This document shows, piece after piece, positions 54,267-64,000 of a DNA stretch of 64,000 nucleotides (within the stretch, counting starts at the first letter, position 1; each line of letters begins with the position of its first letter). Under the pieces are notes generated by a model that was not told the DNA's origin, did no database searches, and worked only from the letters and a program-made list of their open reading frames with translations. The DNA comes from Elymus sibiricus (lineage: Eukaryota; Streptophyta; Magnoliopsida; Poales; Poaceae), in NCBI GenBank assembly GCA_039707655.1, contig CM077667.1, forward strand, positions 156,220,642 through 156,284,641, read 5' to 3'. Both the position numbers and the translations under genes were made by a program.

Positions 54267-55786
54267 TTCCTCTTCCTTGTTCCCTTCCTGCAACGTTCAT
54301 CGTGCCTCGTGGAGGCGTTAAACTTATTTGTATTTGCGAAAACTTTTAATGCTTGTAATAACTGTTGAACTGTGTGATTGCTCCCGTCGCCTTGTTTCCT
54401 TCTTGCTTGCTATGATGCTCTGTGTTGGCAGGGCCCGGCCCCACGCATACCTCAGCCGCCGTTGGGCCGTCCGGATCACCAAGGACGGTTCCATGGGGTG
54501 AGGGGCTACGTGGCCAGTGAGGCTCCTAAGTCGCGATGCTCAAGTGTCGTCCCCCTTGACGTATGAGCTCCAGCATCCTCCTTAAGGGTTTTTTGAGCGC
54601 TTTGAGCTCTGCGTCGGCAGGGCCCGGCCCCGCGCATACCTCAGCCGCCGTTGGGCCGTCCGGATCACCAAGGACGGTTCCAAGGGGTGAGGGGCTACGT
54701 GGCCAGTGAGGCTCCTGAGTCCCCCTTGACGTACGAGCGGCTCCCATACCTTTCCTCGCCAGCTTTTCCTGAGAGGGGCACGTGAAGACCAGGTTTGGCA
54801 GACCTGGGAAGGTGGCATGTACCAGGCTTGGCCCGGTAGTAGCCCCCATGCAGCCCCCTCACGCGAACATCCCAGGGAATGCCGCGAAATGGGGCCGCAA
54901 GGAGCCTTCCTGAGGTTGGATGCAGCCGCTGGGGCGCCCTCAGTTGTTTATCCCCAGCACAGGGCGTAGGGCTTCCACATTGCGTGGGCATAGTCATTGG
55001 TGGACCGTGTTGTCCGCCAGCATGGAGTTGTGGCTTCCACCTTGCGTGGGCATAGTCATTGGTGGACCGTGTTGTCCGCCAACACGGAGCTGTGGCTTCC
55101 ACCTTGCATGGGAAGGAACCCCTCCGCGTACTCAGGGGGCTCCAAGCATGTACAGCCCATTGAATTCATACGCGTGGCTGGCACGGTAGAACTGGGAGGT
55201 GTATCTAGGAGCTCACGAGGGCGCTTTGGCCTCGCGAGGTCCCTACCTCAAAGGCGGTTTGCGCCTGGGTCTTCTTGTAGATAGTGCCGCCTGAGGTCCT
55301 GAAAATTTTGGAGAAGCCTGTGCCGAACATGCTCCCTAGTGCCATCGCACGAGAGGGCCAAGCACCAATGACCCCAGGAGGTGAGGTGAACGGGGCTGGC
55401 CCGCCAGACAGAGCTCAGCCACTGGATTTATCAACGCTTCAGGGACGGACCCGAGCACAGACACTGTGCCCAGTCCTCTCATGAGGTGGTCGAAGCTAGG
55501 ATCATTCGGGTGTGGCGACATTCACGCCGGCAAGGGCCGTGCAGGCAAAGGGAAACGTTAGGAAACAGATCACATGCATGAGAAACTGCTGAAATATGCA
55601 TAAATGCGGCGACTGCAGGGGTACGCCCTGATCGCCTGAGGATAATGCGGCCCGGCGGGCACCCTCAAACAGGATAAACCAAAAGGTTACCTTGCACAGA
55701 CCAACAAAACGTCACCTGGCGGCCATGCCGCTGAAGAGTCGAAGCTGCCGTCGTAGCCTGATCTTATACCTCCACGAGCGAGGCCC
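54267..55786 (-). other. non-coding tract of family C copy 'c', with direct repeats
   Basis: Two units with period ~189 start at about 54417 and 54606 (GGCAGGGCCCGGCCCC, CAAGGACGGTTCCA). A 62-63-bp unit around GTGGGCATAGTCATTGGTGG occurs twice, with a partial third, at about 54971-55115. These correspond to repeats in copies 'a' and 'b'. I see no gene; the minus-strand frames across the repeats are low-complexity. Confidence 0.7.
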
Positions 55787-56137
55787 TCATGAGCCCGTCG
55801 TCTCCCGGGGCTCGGGACCCATGCTCGGTCCGGGCATCTCCTCCAACCCCTCACCGCGTCTCGCCAGGCAAGGTACGAGCATGGCCCGGGCAAGGCGATG
55901 GAATGTGACGCCGGCGTTCGCCAGGCCAAAGGGAATGCGGACGTAGTTGTGTGGGTAGACCCACCCGTGGTCGGCGCATGTTAGCCAATAGAGGCCCTGG
56001 GACGCAGCCCTGTTGATTGCGAGCGGGTTGACGCAGGCGCGCAGCTGGTCGTCCGGGCCGACGATGGCGGCTGCGATTTGTGGTGCAGGGCAGTCCCCGC
56101 CTCGCTCGGCATGTGCCTCCTGAAGCTCCTCGATCAC
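55787..56137 (-). pseudogene. reverse transcriptase relic, family C copy 'c'
   Basis: MIEELQEAHAERGGD, LRACVNPLAINRAASQGLYW and YVRIPFGLANAGVTFHRLAR are recognisable fingers/palm pieces. The catalytic LDxYSG segment is missing between them, and the frame ends before YVDD. It is the same gap as in copies 'a' and 'b'. Confidence 0.8.
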
Positions 56138-56299
56138 TCTGATGACAGACTCTTGCGCGCTCGGCGCCTCGCGCCGTGCTCCTGGCTCAGGCAGTCGCGC
56201 GTTAGGACGCGCCTTCAGGTTGTGCCCGAGCGCCTCCCTTGTCTGACTGGCTGAGCCGAGGGCCTCCCGGATGGAAGCCCCCGAGCCCGACCCAAGGGG

Positions 56300-56970
56300 G
56301 GCGCCGAGCGCGCTTTCCTATGCGATGGAAGGTGGGGCCCCGTCCCTGGGCGCAGAGCCTGAGGCTCTGCCCTTGGAGGTTCCAGCCCCCTGGTGCCCCA
56401 CAGGAAGCAGCGGCTTCTTCTTCTTCCGTGCATCCTCACGAGGCAGGGCATCCTCCTCGTCGTCCGAGCGCTCAGCTGTAGCAGCGCGGTAAGCTCACTC
56501 GATGGAGCAGACGGCATCCTTCTCATCGCAGCCGACGGTGATGACGCCGCCACTCCCTGGCATCTTGAGGATGTTGTAGCCGTGATGAGTCACTGCCATA
56601 AACTTGGCGAGGGCTGGGTACCCGAGGATTGCGTTGTACGGGAGGTGGATGTGGGCGATGTCGAAGACGATGATCTCAGTGCGGTAGTTCTTGCGTCCGT
56701 CGAAGGTGACGGGTAGACGTACTTGCCCAATGGGATGGTGGACCCATCAGTGACTCCCGAGAAGGGCTTGGTCGGCATGAGCTGATCGTATAGTACTTGG
56801 AGCGTCTCGAAGGTCTCAATGGAGAGGACATTGAGCCCCGCTCCACTGTCGATGTGGGTCTTGGTGACGAGGACGTTGCTGATGGTCGGAGTACACAGCA
56901 TGGGGAGCATGCCGACCGTGGCCGAGCACCTGAGCTGATCCCTCGAGTCAAAGGTGATTGCAGTCTGGGA
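56300..56970 (-). pseudogene. aspartic protease, family C copy 'c'
   Basis: Active-site motif HIDSGAGLNVLSIETF (D-S-G), followed in shifted frames by DQLMPTKPFSGVTDGSTIPL and parts matching YNAILGYPALAKFM and GYNVLKMPG of copy 'b'. At least one frameshift near 56710 and one stop near 56490 are present. It would have matured gag. Confidence 0.75.
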
Positions 56971-58830
56971 TCACTTGAGGGGACGCATGGCCTCGGGCTT
57001 TGGGAGAGCCGCGTTCACCTCCCGCGTGAACTGCTTGAAGACGCGGTTCGAAGCTGGGGCTTGGGCGCCACCCAAGATACAGGCTACCGCCCTGGCCTCC
57101 AGCCCCGTCGTCCTGTCTGTCCTCTTCCTTCCTTCTGGGTGGTGGTGGTAGTGGTGGTAGGCCGGTCTCACGAGAACGGGCCTCACGAGGTTGGCCATGG
57201 CGTGACCCCTCTGGAGGGTCATCACACAAGCGGTCCTCCCGATCCTGATCGTGCCAGCGGTCCTCCCGAGCCTGGTCGCGCTAGCGGTCCTCCTGAGGCT
57301 GGTCTCGCCACCCCTGACGTGGTTGCCGGTTGTCCCAAAGGCCTCCACCGCGGCCTCCGCCACGTCCGAATCCACGGTCAGAGCGTCCAGGGCGCTGGCC
57401 AAAGTGTTCGGCGCGGACCAGCCTGAGTTCCTGGCAGTCGGTGGTGTCGTGGTTGTTGGTGCCATGGAAGATGCAGGACGGTCTTCCTCGTGCGGGGTGT
57501 TCCTCGCCTGGGCTGGGCTTCGCCTCAGGCTCAGCCACAAGTACCGCTGGGGCCTTGCGCTTCACTTCCTTGGCTTTGGTCTTCTTTTCCTCTGGCTCTG
57601 CCGCCGGAACCTCACGGAGTGACAGGCGGCCCTCTTCGGCCTTGGTGCACCTGTTCGCCAAGTTGAACATCTCCAGGGCTGAGCACAGTTCGTCGTTCTT
57701 GGCGAGCTCCTCTTTCATCTTGAGGTCCGTGACGCCGTCGGTGAATGCGGAGATGATGGCCTCATCCAACGCCTTCGGGACCTTGAGGCGCGTAGTCGTG
57801 AAGCGCTGTATGAACTTGTGCAGGGTCTTTCCCTCCTTCTGCTTTACACGCCGCAAGTCGTTCATGGTGAGCGCGCGGTCGTGGGTACCCTGAAAGTTGG
57901 CGATGAAGCGCTTTCGCAGGTCGTCCCAGGAGGTGACGGACCCCTCCGGGAGGTTGAGCAGCCAGGAGAGTGCGCCACCCTTCAGCGCCATGGGGAACCA
58001 GCATGCCATGACCTTGTCGTCTCCACCGGCCGCCCGGATGCTCAGCGAGTAGAGCTGTAGGAACTCGGCGGGATCCGGGGTGCAGTCGTAGCGAGGGGGT
58101 AGGTTAGGCTTGAACTTGCAGGGCCACGTGGTTGGATGGAGCTCCAGGGCGCTGGCAAGGCACCCCACCAGCTCGACGAGTGTTGCGTGCGCAGGAGGGG
58201 CCCGGTCTTGACGCTCCTGAGGGGCTGCCTCGAGTGGTGCCCGGTCGCGACGCTGGTTCGGCAGCGCGGGGAGCGCACGCGCATTGACGCGCGGCCGGGG
58301 CACCACCTGGCAGCTTACTTCATTTCCTGCCCTTGCTCGCGGTTCGCGGGGCTGGTCGCACGGGCACGCTTCATGCCTGGGCTCAGGGTCGACATCGTGT
58401 TGCGGAGGAGGTGGCGGCGCATCGTGGGCCACGTCGTCTGCCAGGGAAGGCCGGGGTCGAAACGAGTAGGAGAGCGCTAAAGCATCGCCGACAGCACTGA
58501 CGAGCTCCGCGATGCGCCGAAGCTAGTCGTTGTAGAGGTCAAGGGCGGGGCGGTAGCGGAGCAGCTCGTTCGCCATGGCGAGTGCGCCCGAACTGCGCGC
58601 CGGCCCGGGCCAAACACGGGAGGACGACCTGGTGGCTGGAACGATCGACGGAGTGGCGGTGTGGCCGTCGCGCCACGCGGTGACCGGCTGGGAGGAGTCT
58701 TGTTTTTCGTGGGCCTCCGGGCCCGTGGCGGCGTTGGCCACGGGTGAGGGGGACTGGCGTGGCCCATGGGTGCCGTCTGGGCAACGCGAGCAGCTCGACG
58801 CTCGTTGCGGGCTCGGCGGGCATCAGACAT
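56971..58830 (-). pseudogene. gag of family C copy 'c'
   Basis: Begins with ATG at 58830, about 70 bases inside the primer site (MSDARRARNERRAARVAQ). Frames change near 58500; a 383-codon frame (58432-57281) holds the capsid core: CKFKPNLPPRYDCTPDPAEF, WLLNLPEGSVTSWDDLRKRF, IANFQGTHDRAL, DLRRVKQKEGKTLHKFIQRF. A zinc-site segment CIFHGTNNHDTTDCQEL and an Arg/Gly-rich tail with repeated RDQ(P/A)REDR units follow. Another frameshift leads to ACILGGAQAPASNRVFKQFT before protease. This is the best preserved gag of the three copies. Confidence 0.85.
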
Positions 58831-58881
58831 CGGGGCAGCGAGGTGGGAGAAGGGCTTGGCTTGAGGAAGAATTCGACACGC

Positions 58882-58901
58882 CCCCTACCTGGCGCGCCAA
58901 A
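58882..58901 (-). other. primer-binding site of family C
   Basis: The minus strand reads ATTTGGCGCGCCAGGTAGGG directly after the 5' LTR; TGGCGCGCCAGGTAGGGG is the candidate tRNA-complementary site. I do not assign the tRNA. Confidence 0.65.
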
Positions 58902-59807
58902 TGTCGGATTTTGGGCTCCGCAAAACCCCCAAGGTTCGGACATAGGGGCATGTGCGAAGATCCCCTGCAGCCTCGCCCCACCTAGGTTCGCTACTCGATG
59001 GTTACTACGGCGAACTCGCATGATGACGAGGAAGAAGATGAACACGGTGGTTTACCCAGGTTCGGGCCGCTGCGAAGCGTAATACCCTACTCCTGCTTTG
59101 GTGGATTGCCTCTCGGGGAGGTGTGGTGGATGAATTAATACAATGGTGAGCGGCCTCGTGAGGGCGCTCGCGTGGTGTGCTTGGCCTTCTGCTGCCTTGT
59201 GGTTCTGTCGAGTGGTTGAGTCGAATCCCCTCTCTACGGTGCAGGCTAGCCTCTATATATAGCAGTGGCCCGGGTCCTCTTCCCTTATCGCAATGGTGGG
59301 AAGGGATCCCACAACGGCCAAATTTGAAGGGGGACAGGAGTACATCCCCGCCCTGTCCAAAGGTGGTCTTCGCCTGCAAAGTAGCTCTTGATGATGCAGA
59401 GGTGGGCTCGGCGATGACATCCGCCCGGCGGGGCTCATGGTCGTGGTCTTGTTGCACCGGAATGGAAACCTTTGGGGGGCGCTTTGGGAACCCGCGTACG
59501 TCCCTGCTCCCTTTGCACAAAAGGGGAAACTGCACCGCCTGGCGCGCTGGCGCCCGCCTGTCCTTCCTTGCGTCATCCTTTACTCCTGAGGCCGGGTTCT
59601 GCATAGAGATCTCTGCTGCTCTGGAGGGGGCCTGAGGAGGCCCACCCCCTGCTGGTCTTGGCACTGTTCTTCCTCGCGAGCCTGGGACCCTCGAGAGGGC
59701 CTTGTCTTGAGTGAAGTCGCGCCAGGCCGTGCTTGGCTGACGAGGTGGGCCATGCCCTGGGCCGTAGGCAGGCAGATCTGGGTACCCCCGTGCCCATAAC
59801 GCCGACA
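58902..59807 (-). repeat. 5' LTR of family C copy 'c' (906 bp)
   Basis: On the plus strand TGTCGGATTTTGGGCT ... GCCCATAACGCCGACA, aligned end to end with 43433-44338. Minus-strand TATA near CTATATATAG (59255-59264). Confidence 0.93.
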
Positions 59808-60028
59808 ATAGCTCTGTGAGCCATCTAATCGCTAGATAAAGACTGTTTTGCCACTGTGGTTGCCCCTTGGACTATAAAAGGAGGCCCAAGGAGACCTAGC
59901 TCAAGATTCGGACCTTTGGACACTTGTAATCACGTAGCAGCTCTCCCCGACGGCAACCCTTGCCGGGATTGAGCACTTGAAAGCACATTTGCTCCCTTGG
60001 TGGTTTTGGTAATTAATAACAACATATA
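59808..60028 (+). repeat. unclassified LTR (D), right part
   Basis: Resumes after the duplicated ATAGC and carries a TATA box TGGACTATAAAAGGAGG (59869-59885) about 50 bases after an AT-rich stretch, then ACTTGTAATCACGTAG. It passes into TTGGTGGTTTTGGTAATTAA and then family C copy 'b' protease at about 60029. No gene. Confidence 0.45.
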
Positions 60029-60494
60029 TCTCATGCCAACCAAGCCTTTCTCAGGGGTCACTGATGGCTCCACTGTCCCCATTGGACAGGTGCGCCTGCC
60101 GGTCACCTTCGGTGGGCGCAACAACTACCACACCGAGCTCATCGTCTTCGATGTCGCCCACATCCACCTCCCGTACAACGCGATCCTCGGGTACCCCGCC
60201 CTCGCCAAGTTCATGGCGGTGACTCACCATGGCTACAACGTCCTCAAGATGCCGGGGAGTGGTGGTGTCATCACCATCGCCTGCGATGAGAAGGACGTCG
60301 TTTGCTCCCTCGAGTGCGCCTACCGTGCCGCAGCAACCGAGCTCTCAGACGACGAAGGAGACGTCCTGCCTCGCGAGGATGTCCCCAGGAAGAAGAAGCA
60401 GCTCCTCTCCAAGGGGCGCCAGGGGGCTGAAACCTCTAAGGACGGCGCCTCAGGCTCCGTGCCTATGGCCAAGGCCACTTCCTCCCTTGCATAG
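60029..60494 (+). pseudogene. protease C-terminal part, family C copy 'b'
   Basis: In one open frame: LMPTKPFSGVTDGSTVPIGQ, VRLPVTFGGRNNYHTELIVF, YNAILGYPALAKFMAVTHHG, YNVLKMPGSGGVITIACDEK, then an acidic and a Lys-rich tail ending at TAG 60492. The active-site Asp motif lies upstream and is missing through truncation. The apparent start codons upstream belong to LTR D. Confidence 0.8.
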
Positions 60495-60500
60495 GAAGGC

Positions 60501-61025
60501 GTGCTCGACGCCTCCCTTGGGTCGGGCTTGGGGGCTTCCACCTGGAAGGCTACCAACCTGACCAGTGAGATGAGGGAGGTGTTCGGGCACAACCTAGAGG
60601 CGTGTTTCGGCGCGCGTCCATCCATGCAAGGAGCACGGCGCGAGGCGCCAAGTTCACGGGAGTTCATCGCCAGCGCAATCAAGGAGCTTCAGGAAGCGCA
60701 GGCCATGCGAGGCGGGCATCGCCCTAGATCACCAAGTGCAGCTGCCGTCGTCGGGCCAGGCAGCATGCCACGCTTCTACGTCGATGTACACGGCATCAAC
60801 AAGGCCGCATCCCAGGACATCTTCTGCCCGTCGCGCGTCGGCCGCGGCGGGGTCTACCCGTGCAACTACATCCGCATGCCCTTCGGCCTAGCGAACGCGG
60901 GTGCCACGTTCCAGCGCCTTGCTCAGGCCATGCTCACGCCTTACGTGGTCAGGCGCCGTGAGGTATTGGAGGAGGTGCCAGGCCCAAGGGAGGGCCCCGA
61001 GCCTTGGGAGGCGCCGGGCTCATGA
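60501..61025 (+). pseudogene. reverse transcriptase relic, family C copy 'b'
   Basis: A 174-codon frame: linker, FIASAIKELQEAQAMRGGH, PRFYVDVHGINKAASQDIFC, YIRMPFGLANAGATFQRLAQ, AMLTPYVVRRREVLEEVPGP. It has the same internal deletion as 'a' and 'c', with no catalytic Asp motifs. The open frame after the deletion, with a shared C-terminal extension (EEVPGP/EEMPGP), suggests the shortened protein is a family feature. Confidence 0.8.
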
Positions 61026-62554
61026 AGGCCGGGCTCATGGGGATGCAAGGTCAAGCTCCGATGACTACCTCAATGCTTCAGTGGTATTGCCCCGAGGTGA
61101 CTGTTTGGTTCGTACTAGGTAACTTTTTGGTTTGCTCAGTTTGAGGGCGCCCGTCGCACTGCATTATCCTCAGGCGGTCAGGGCCCATCCCCGCAACCAC
61201 GTCGTTTACGCATGTATCAGAACCTTTCATGTATTTGATCAATTTCCTAAGTATTTCAACCTGCATGCTTGGTGCTTCGCCGCCATGAATGTCGTCACGC
61301 CCTAACAATCCTACCTTCGACCGACTCGTGATTAAGGGATAGCATGACGTCTGTGCTCGGGACCGTCCCTGCAGCGTTGACAAATCCAAGTGGTCGAGCT
61401 CTGTCTCACTGGCCAGCCCCGTGCACGTCACCTCCCCTGGCCCTTGGTGCTGCGTCCTCGCATGAGCTAATCAGAAGCGGGTGAGTCGGGGTGCGCGGCA
61501 CGATTCCTACAATCACAGTCGGCCTTTCACCGCCATGGGAGCCGCGCGTCGGGTGTTTTCTCCTCGGATTTGTCGCATGAGAAGACTGGACACGGCGTCT
61601 GTGCTCGGGTCCATCCCTGCAGGGTCGATAAATCCAATGGCTGAGTTCTGTCAGGCGGGCCGGCCCCGTTCACGTCACCTCCTCGGGTCATTGGTGTTCG
61701 ACCTTCTCATGCGATGGCCCTTGGAAATTCATCCGGCGCAGGTTTCTCCAAGATATACAGGATTTGCAATGGCGCCTCCCACCGGAAGACAAAGGTGCAA
61801 CCCGCCTTTGAGGTAGGGCCTTGTGAGACCCATGCTGGCTCACGAGTGCCTAGATACACCTCCCAGTTCTACCATGCAAGCCACGCGTACGAACTTAATG
61901 GGATGACACGCCCGGGTGGCTCAGGAGCCAGGGCCCCACCTTCCCACGCCCAAGTGGAAGCCCCATGCTCCGCGCTGGAGGATAACACTGTCGCCCAAGC
62001 GGCTATGCCCACACAACGTGGAAGCCCCATGCTCCGCGCTGGTGGATAAACAACTGAGGGCGCCCTAGCGGTTGCATCCAACCTCAGGATGGCCCCTCGC
62101 GGCTCCGTCTCGCTGCATTCCCCTGGGATGCCCACGTGAGGGGTCTGCATGGGGGCTACGCTCAGGCCGGGCCTGGCGCACGCCACCTTCCCAGGTCATA
62201 CTTGGTCTTCACGCGCCCCTCTCAAGCGAAAGCTGGTGAGGAAAGGTATGGGAGCCACTCGTACGTCAAGGGGGACTCTTGAGCATCGTGACTCAGGAGC
62301 CTCACTGGTCATGTAGCCCCTCACCCCTTGGCACCGTCCTGGTGATCCGGACGCCCCAACGGCGGTCGAGGTATGCGCGGGATCGGGCCCTGCCGACGCA
62401 GAGCGCTACAGCAAGCAGGAAGGAAACAAGGCGAAGAAGGAAATCACATAATTTAGCAGTCATTACAAGCATTAAACGTCTCTAGAAAAGCAAGCAAGTC
62501 TAACGACTCCGCGAGGCACGATAAATGTTACAGGTAAAGACCCATGAAGAGGAA
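61026..62554 (+). other. non-coding tract of family C copy 'b', with direct repeats
   Basis: Units with GACAAATCCAAGTGGTCGAG and GATAAATCCAATGGCTGAG lie at about 61345-61445 and 61590-61700, a GTGGAAGCCCCATGCTCCGC unit repeats at about 61950 and 62018, and one copy of the CGGACGCCCCAACGGCGGTC unit lies at about 62349. No gene is seen. Confidence 0.65.
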
Positions 62555-63942
62555 CTAGGAGGAGCTGGCACCACCGCTCGCCCCGACCACAGGAAGCCCG
62601 TCGTCAACATCGCTGCCATTGTCATCATCATCGTTGATCCTTGCAGCTTCAGGAGGTGAGGGAACGGCGACGCAGGCGAACTTCTTCATCTGCGCCCCCA
62701 CGACACCCTCCACGGCCGTCGCCGTAGCGGTGCGAACCCCAGGATCAACCGGGCAGATCACAGAGCCGAAGTCAAAACCCGGCTTGCGAAGGTAGAGGTC
62801 TTTGAAGATGCGTGTCGCGGCCGCGAAGAAGAGGTCGCGGCACTCATTCTCCAATACGGTCTCCACCCTGGCAACGGCACCCTCGAGAACCTCGACGAGC
62901 TTTGAAGAGACCTCCGCGAAGCTGCTTTCAGGAGCCACCAGGGGTTCCGTGAATCCCCCCCCCCCGGCAGATGGACTGCTGCACCTGGCGGAGCCTGAGT
63001 TCAACGGAGGGGAGGGCGTCGAGCTCCGCAGCCTTCCTCTCCTCAGCCGCAGCAAGGGCCTTCTCCCTGGAGAAGAGCCGAGTCTTCTCCGCGGCTAATT
63101 CCTCTTTCAGCTTGTTCAGGTGCTCACGCTCCATGGCTTGGTCGGCCACCGCCTTGGACAGCGCAGAGTCACGGTCAGCAAGCTTGGCCTCACAGGTCTT
63201 GAGGTCTTCCTCCCGCTGGCGAAGCCGTTCCGCGAGCACAGTCCTTTCCTCCTAAAGAGCCTTTAGGTGGACCTCCGCCTCACCACAGCGCTTCGCATCA
63301 GACGCTGCATCGACCAGCGACGTGTCGCGGGCCGCCTTGGCTGATGCAGCTTCCTTCCGGCTCTCAGCAGCGGTGGCCTCGGCTTGGCTCCAAACCGCCA
63401 CGGCAGAGGCGTCGGCCTGGAGCCACCCAGAAAGGAGCCCCAAGCGCTCCTTCGCGAGGCGATCGTCGGCGCTCCCGAGGGCGTCCCGGACCTGATCCAC
63501 AGCGGCGTAGGCCCCATTCAGGGTGCCTGACTTGACCAGAAGGCCATTAGCCGGAGACGCCAGGGCCCGGCCCGGAGGTGACGCCTGCGCGGCAGCAGGA
63601 GCCGCCCCCAGGGGGGCAGAAGCATGGAGAGCAGAAGGCTCCGGAGGCTACGGTACCACAACAGACAAGGCAGGGACGGACGGTCCCATGGCCAGCCGGC
63701 CCTCAGGGGCTGGCCTCTCAGGCAGCAGTGCGGATGCACCCCCAAGGGCAGGGGCAGCCCCTCCAATGAACGTCAAGAGCTCCACGGCCGTGACAAGGAG
63801 AGTCGCCCCGTGAGCCCCCTTGCCCGCGACATCCGGCACCTCATCAGGCGTCGGCAGGACGCCAGGAACGGGTGTCGCGTCGGAAGGCACCTTCGGCTTG
63901 ACGCCCGCCTTCTTCTTCTTTGCCTTCATCATGGCGGCCCTC
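62555..63942 (-). pseudogene. antisense ORF of family C copy 'b', exon 2 (coiled coil)
   Basis: Begins after the acceptor TTGGCAATCAG with AAMMKAKKKKAGVKPK, then a Pro/Ala-rich linker, ADDRLAKERLGLLSGWLQAD, the coiled coil (RLRQREEDLKTCEAKLADRD, HLNKLKEELAAEKTRLFSRE) and the conserved end domain (FTEPLVAPESSFAEVSSKLV, RIFKDLYLRKPGFDFGSVIC). Breaks: frameshifts near 63600, a stop at 63250, and a frameshift at a C-run (62957-62967). Exon 1 lies beyond the window. Confidence 0.75.
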
Positions 63943-64000
63943 CTGATTGCCAAGCAGAGAAGGGACCATCAGCACACAACCCACCGGCAGACGGCCAAAC

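Larger units (their letters stand above)
43433..59807 (-). mobile_element. family C Gypsy element, copy 'c', complete, with one nested element
   Basis: Flanked by a perfect 5-bp duplication ATAGC (43428-43432 and 59808-59812). On the minus strand: 5' LTR 58902-59807, primer site, gag, protease, reverse transcriptase relic, non-coding repeats, an ORF on the opposite strand, purine tract, 3' LTR 43433-44338. Without the nested 6.75 kb element it is about 9.6 kb. Both LTRs are 906 bp. A hand comparison gives about 50 substitutions (roughly 5.5%) and no indels, which implies insertion around two million years ago at commonly used grass rates. Confidence 0.93.
60029..64000 (+). mobile_element. family C Gypsy element, copy 'b', truncated at both sides
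   Basis: Starts inside protease next to LTR D and runs past the window end within the antisense ORF. Order as in copies 'a' and 'c': protease, reverse transcriptase relic, non-coding repeats, antisense coiled-coil exon 2, intron acceptor. No LTR is visible. Confidence 0.85.

Overview
The window looks like intergenic DNA from a large grass genome of the wheat/barley tribe (Triticeae). It is almost wholly nested transposable elements, and I see no intact host gene. The call rests on LTR types I recognise from Triticeae (termini starting TGATACGTCTCCAACG, TGATACGTCCATTTTG and TGTCGGTGTCAAAACC), the Athila-type primer site TGGCGCCGTTGCCGGGGA, and CACTA termini starting CACTACTAG. Family names come from memory and are tentative.

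Layout. 1-3773: minus-strand Gypsy element A (5' LTR, gag, protease), cut by the window edge. 3774-10191: an Athila-type LTR remnant carrying a small LTR end of family C and split by a 5.6 kb CACTA transposon (4396-9996). That CACTA contains a hAT element with an 8-bp target duplication, a 54-bp-arm hairpin, and a four-exon gene copy related to Triticeae B3-like proteins. 10192-32125: family C copy 'a' (plus), carrying a 1.9 kb CACTA (TSD TAA), a solo LTR (TSD ATGGC) and a 10.2 kb Athila-type element (TSD GTGAG). 32126-39883: a chromovirus-like element with a 4.2 kb LTR and an initiator-Met primer site, arranged internal-LTR-internal-LTR. 39884-42233: element B, a relative of A. 42234-42887: a broken chromovirus gag. 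42888-43432 and 59808-60028: halves of another LTR, split by family C copy 'c' (43433-59807, minus, complete, TSD ATAGC). Copy 'c' is itself split by a 6.75 kb Athila-type non-autonomous element (45219-51968, TSD GCTGT) with a single intact ORF. 60029-64000: family C copy 'b' (plus), truncated at both sides.

Family C is the most informative system here. Three copies encode gag, an aspartic protease and a reverse transcriptase relic with the same internal deletion; I find no RNase H or integrase. Between pol and the 3' LTR all three carry a second gene in ANTISENSE, with a short GT-AG intron (75-76 bp in the two copies where both ends are visible), a gypsy-associated N-terminal domain and a long coiled coil. 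It looks like a successful non-autonomous family with a conserved antisense passenger. A second theme is a GC-rich palindrome (core GGGCGCGCC) 30-60 bp upstream of TATA boxes in two different LTR families and in an internal promoter that drives an extra ORF of the Athila element.
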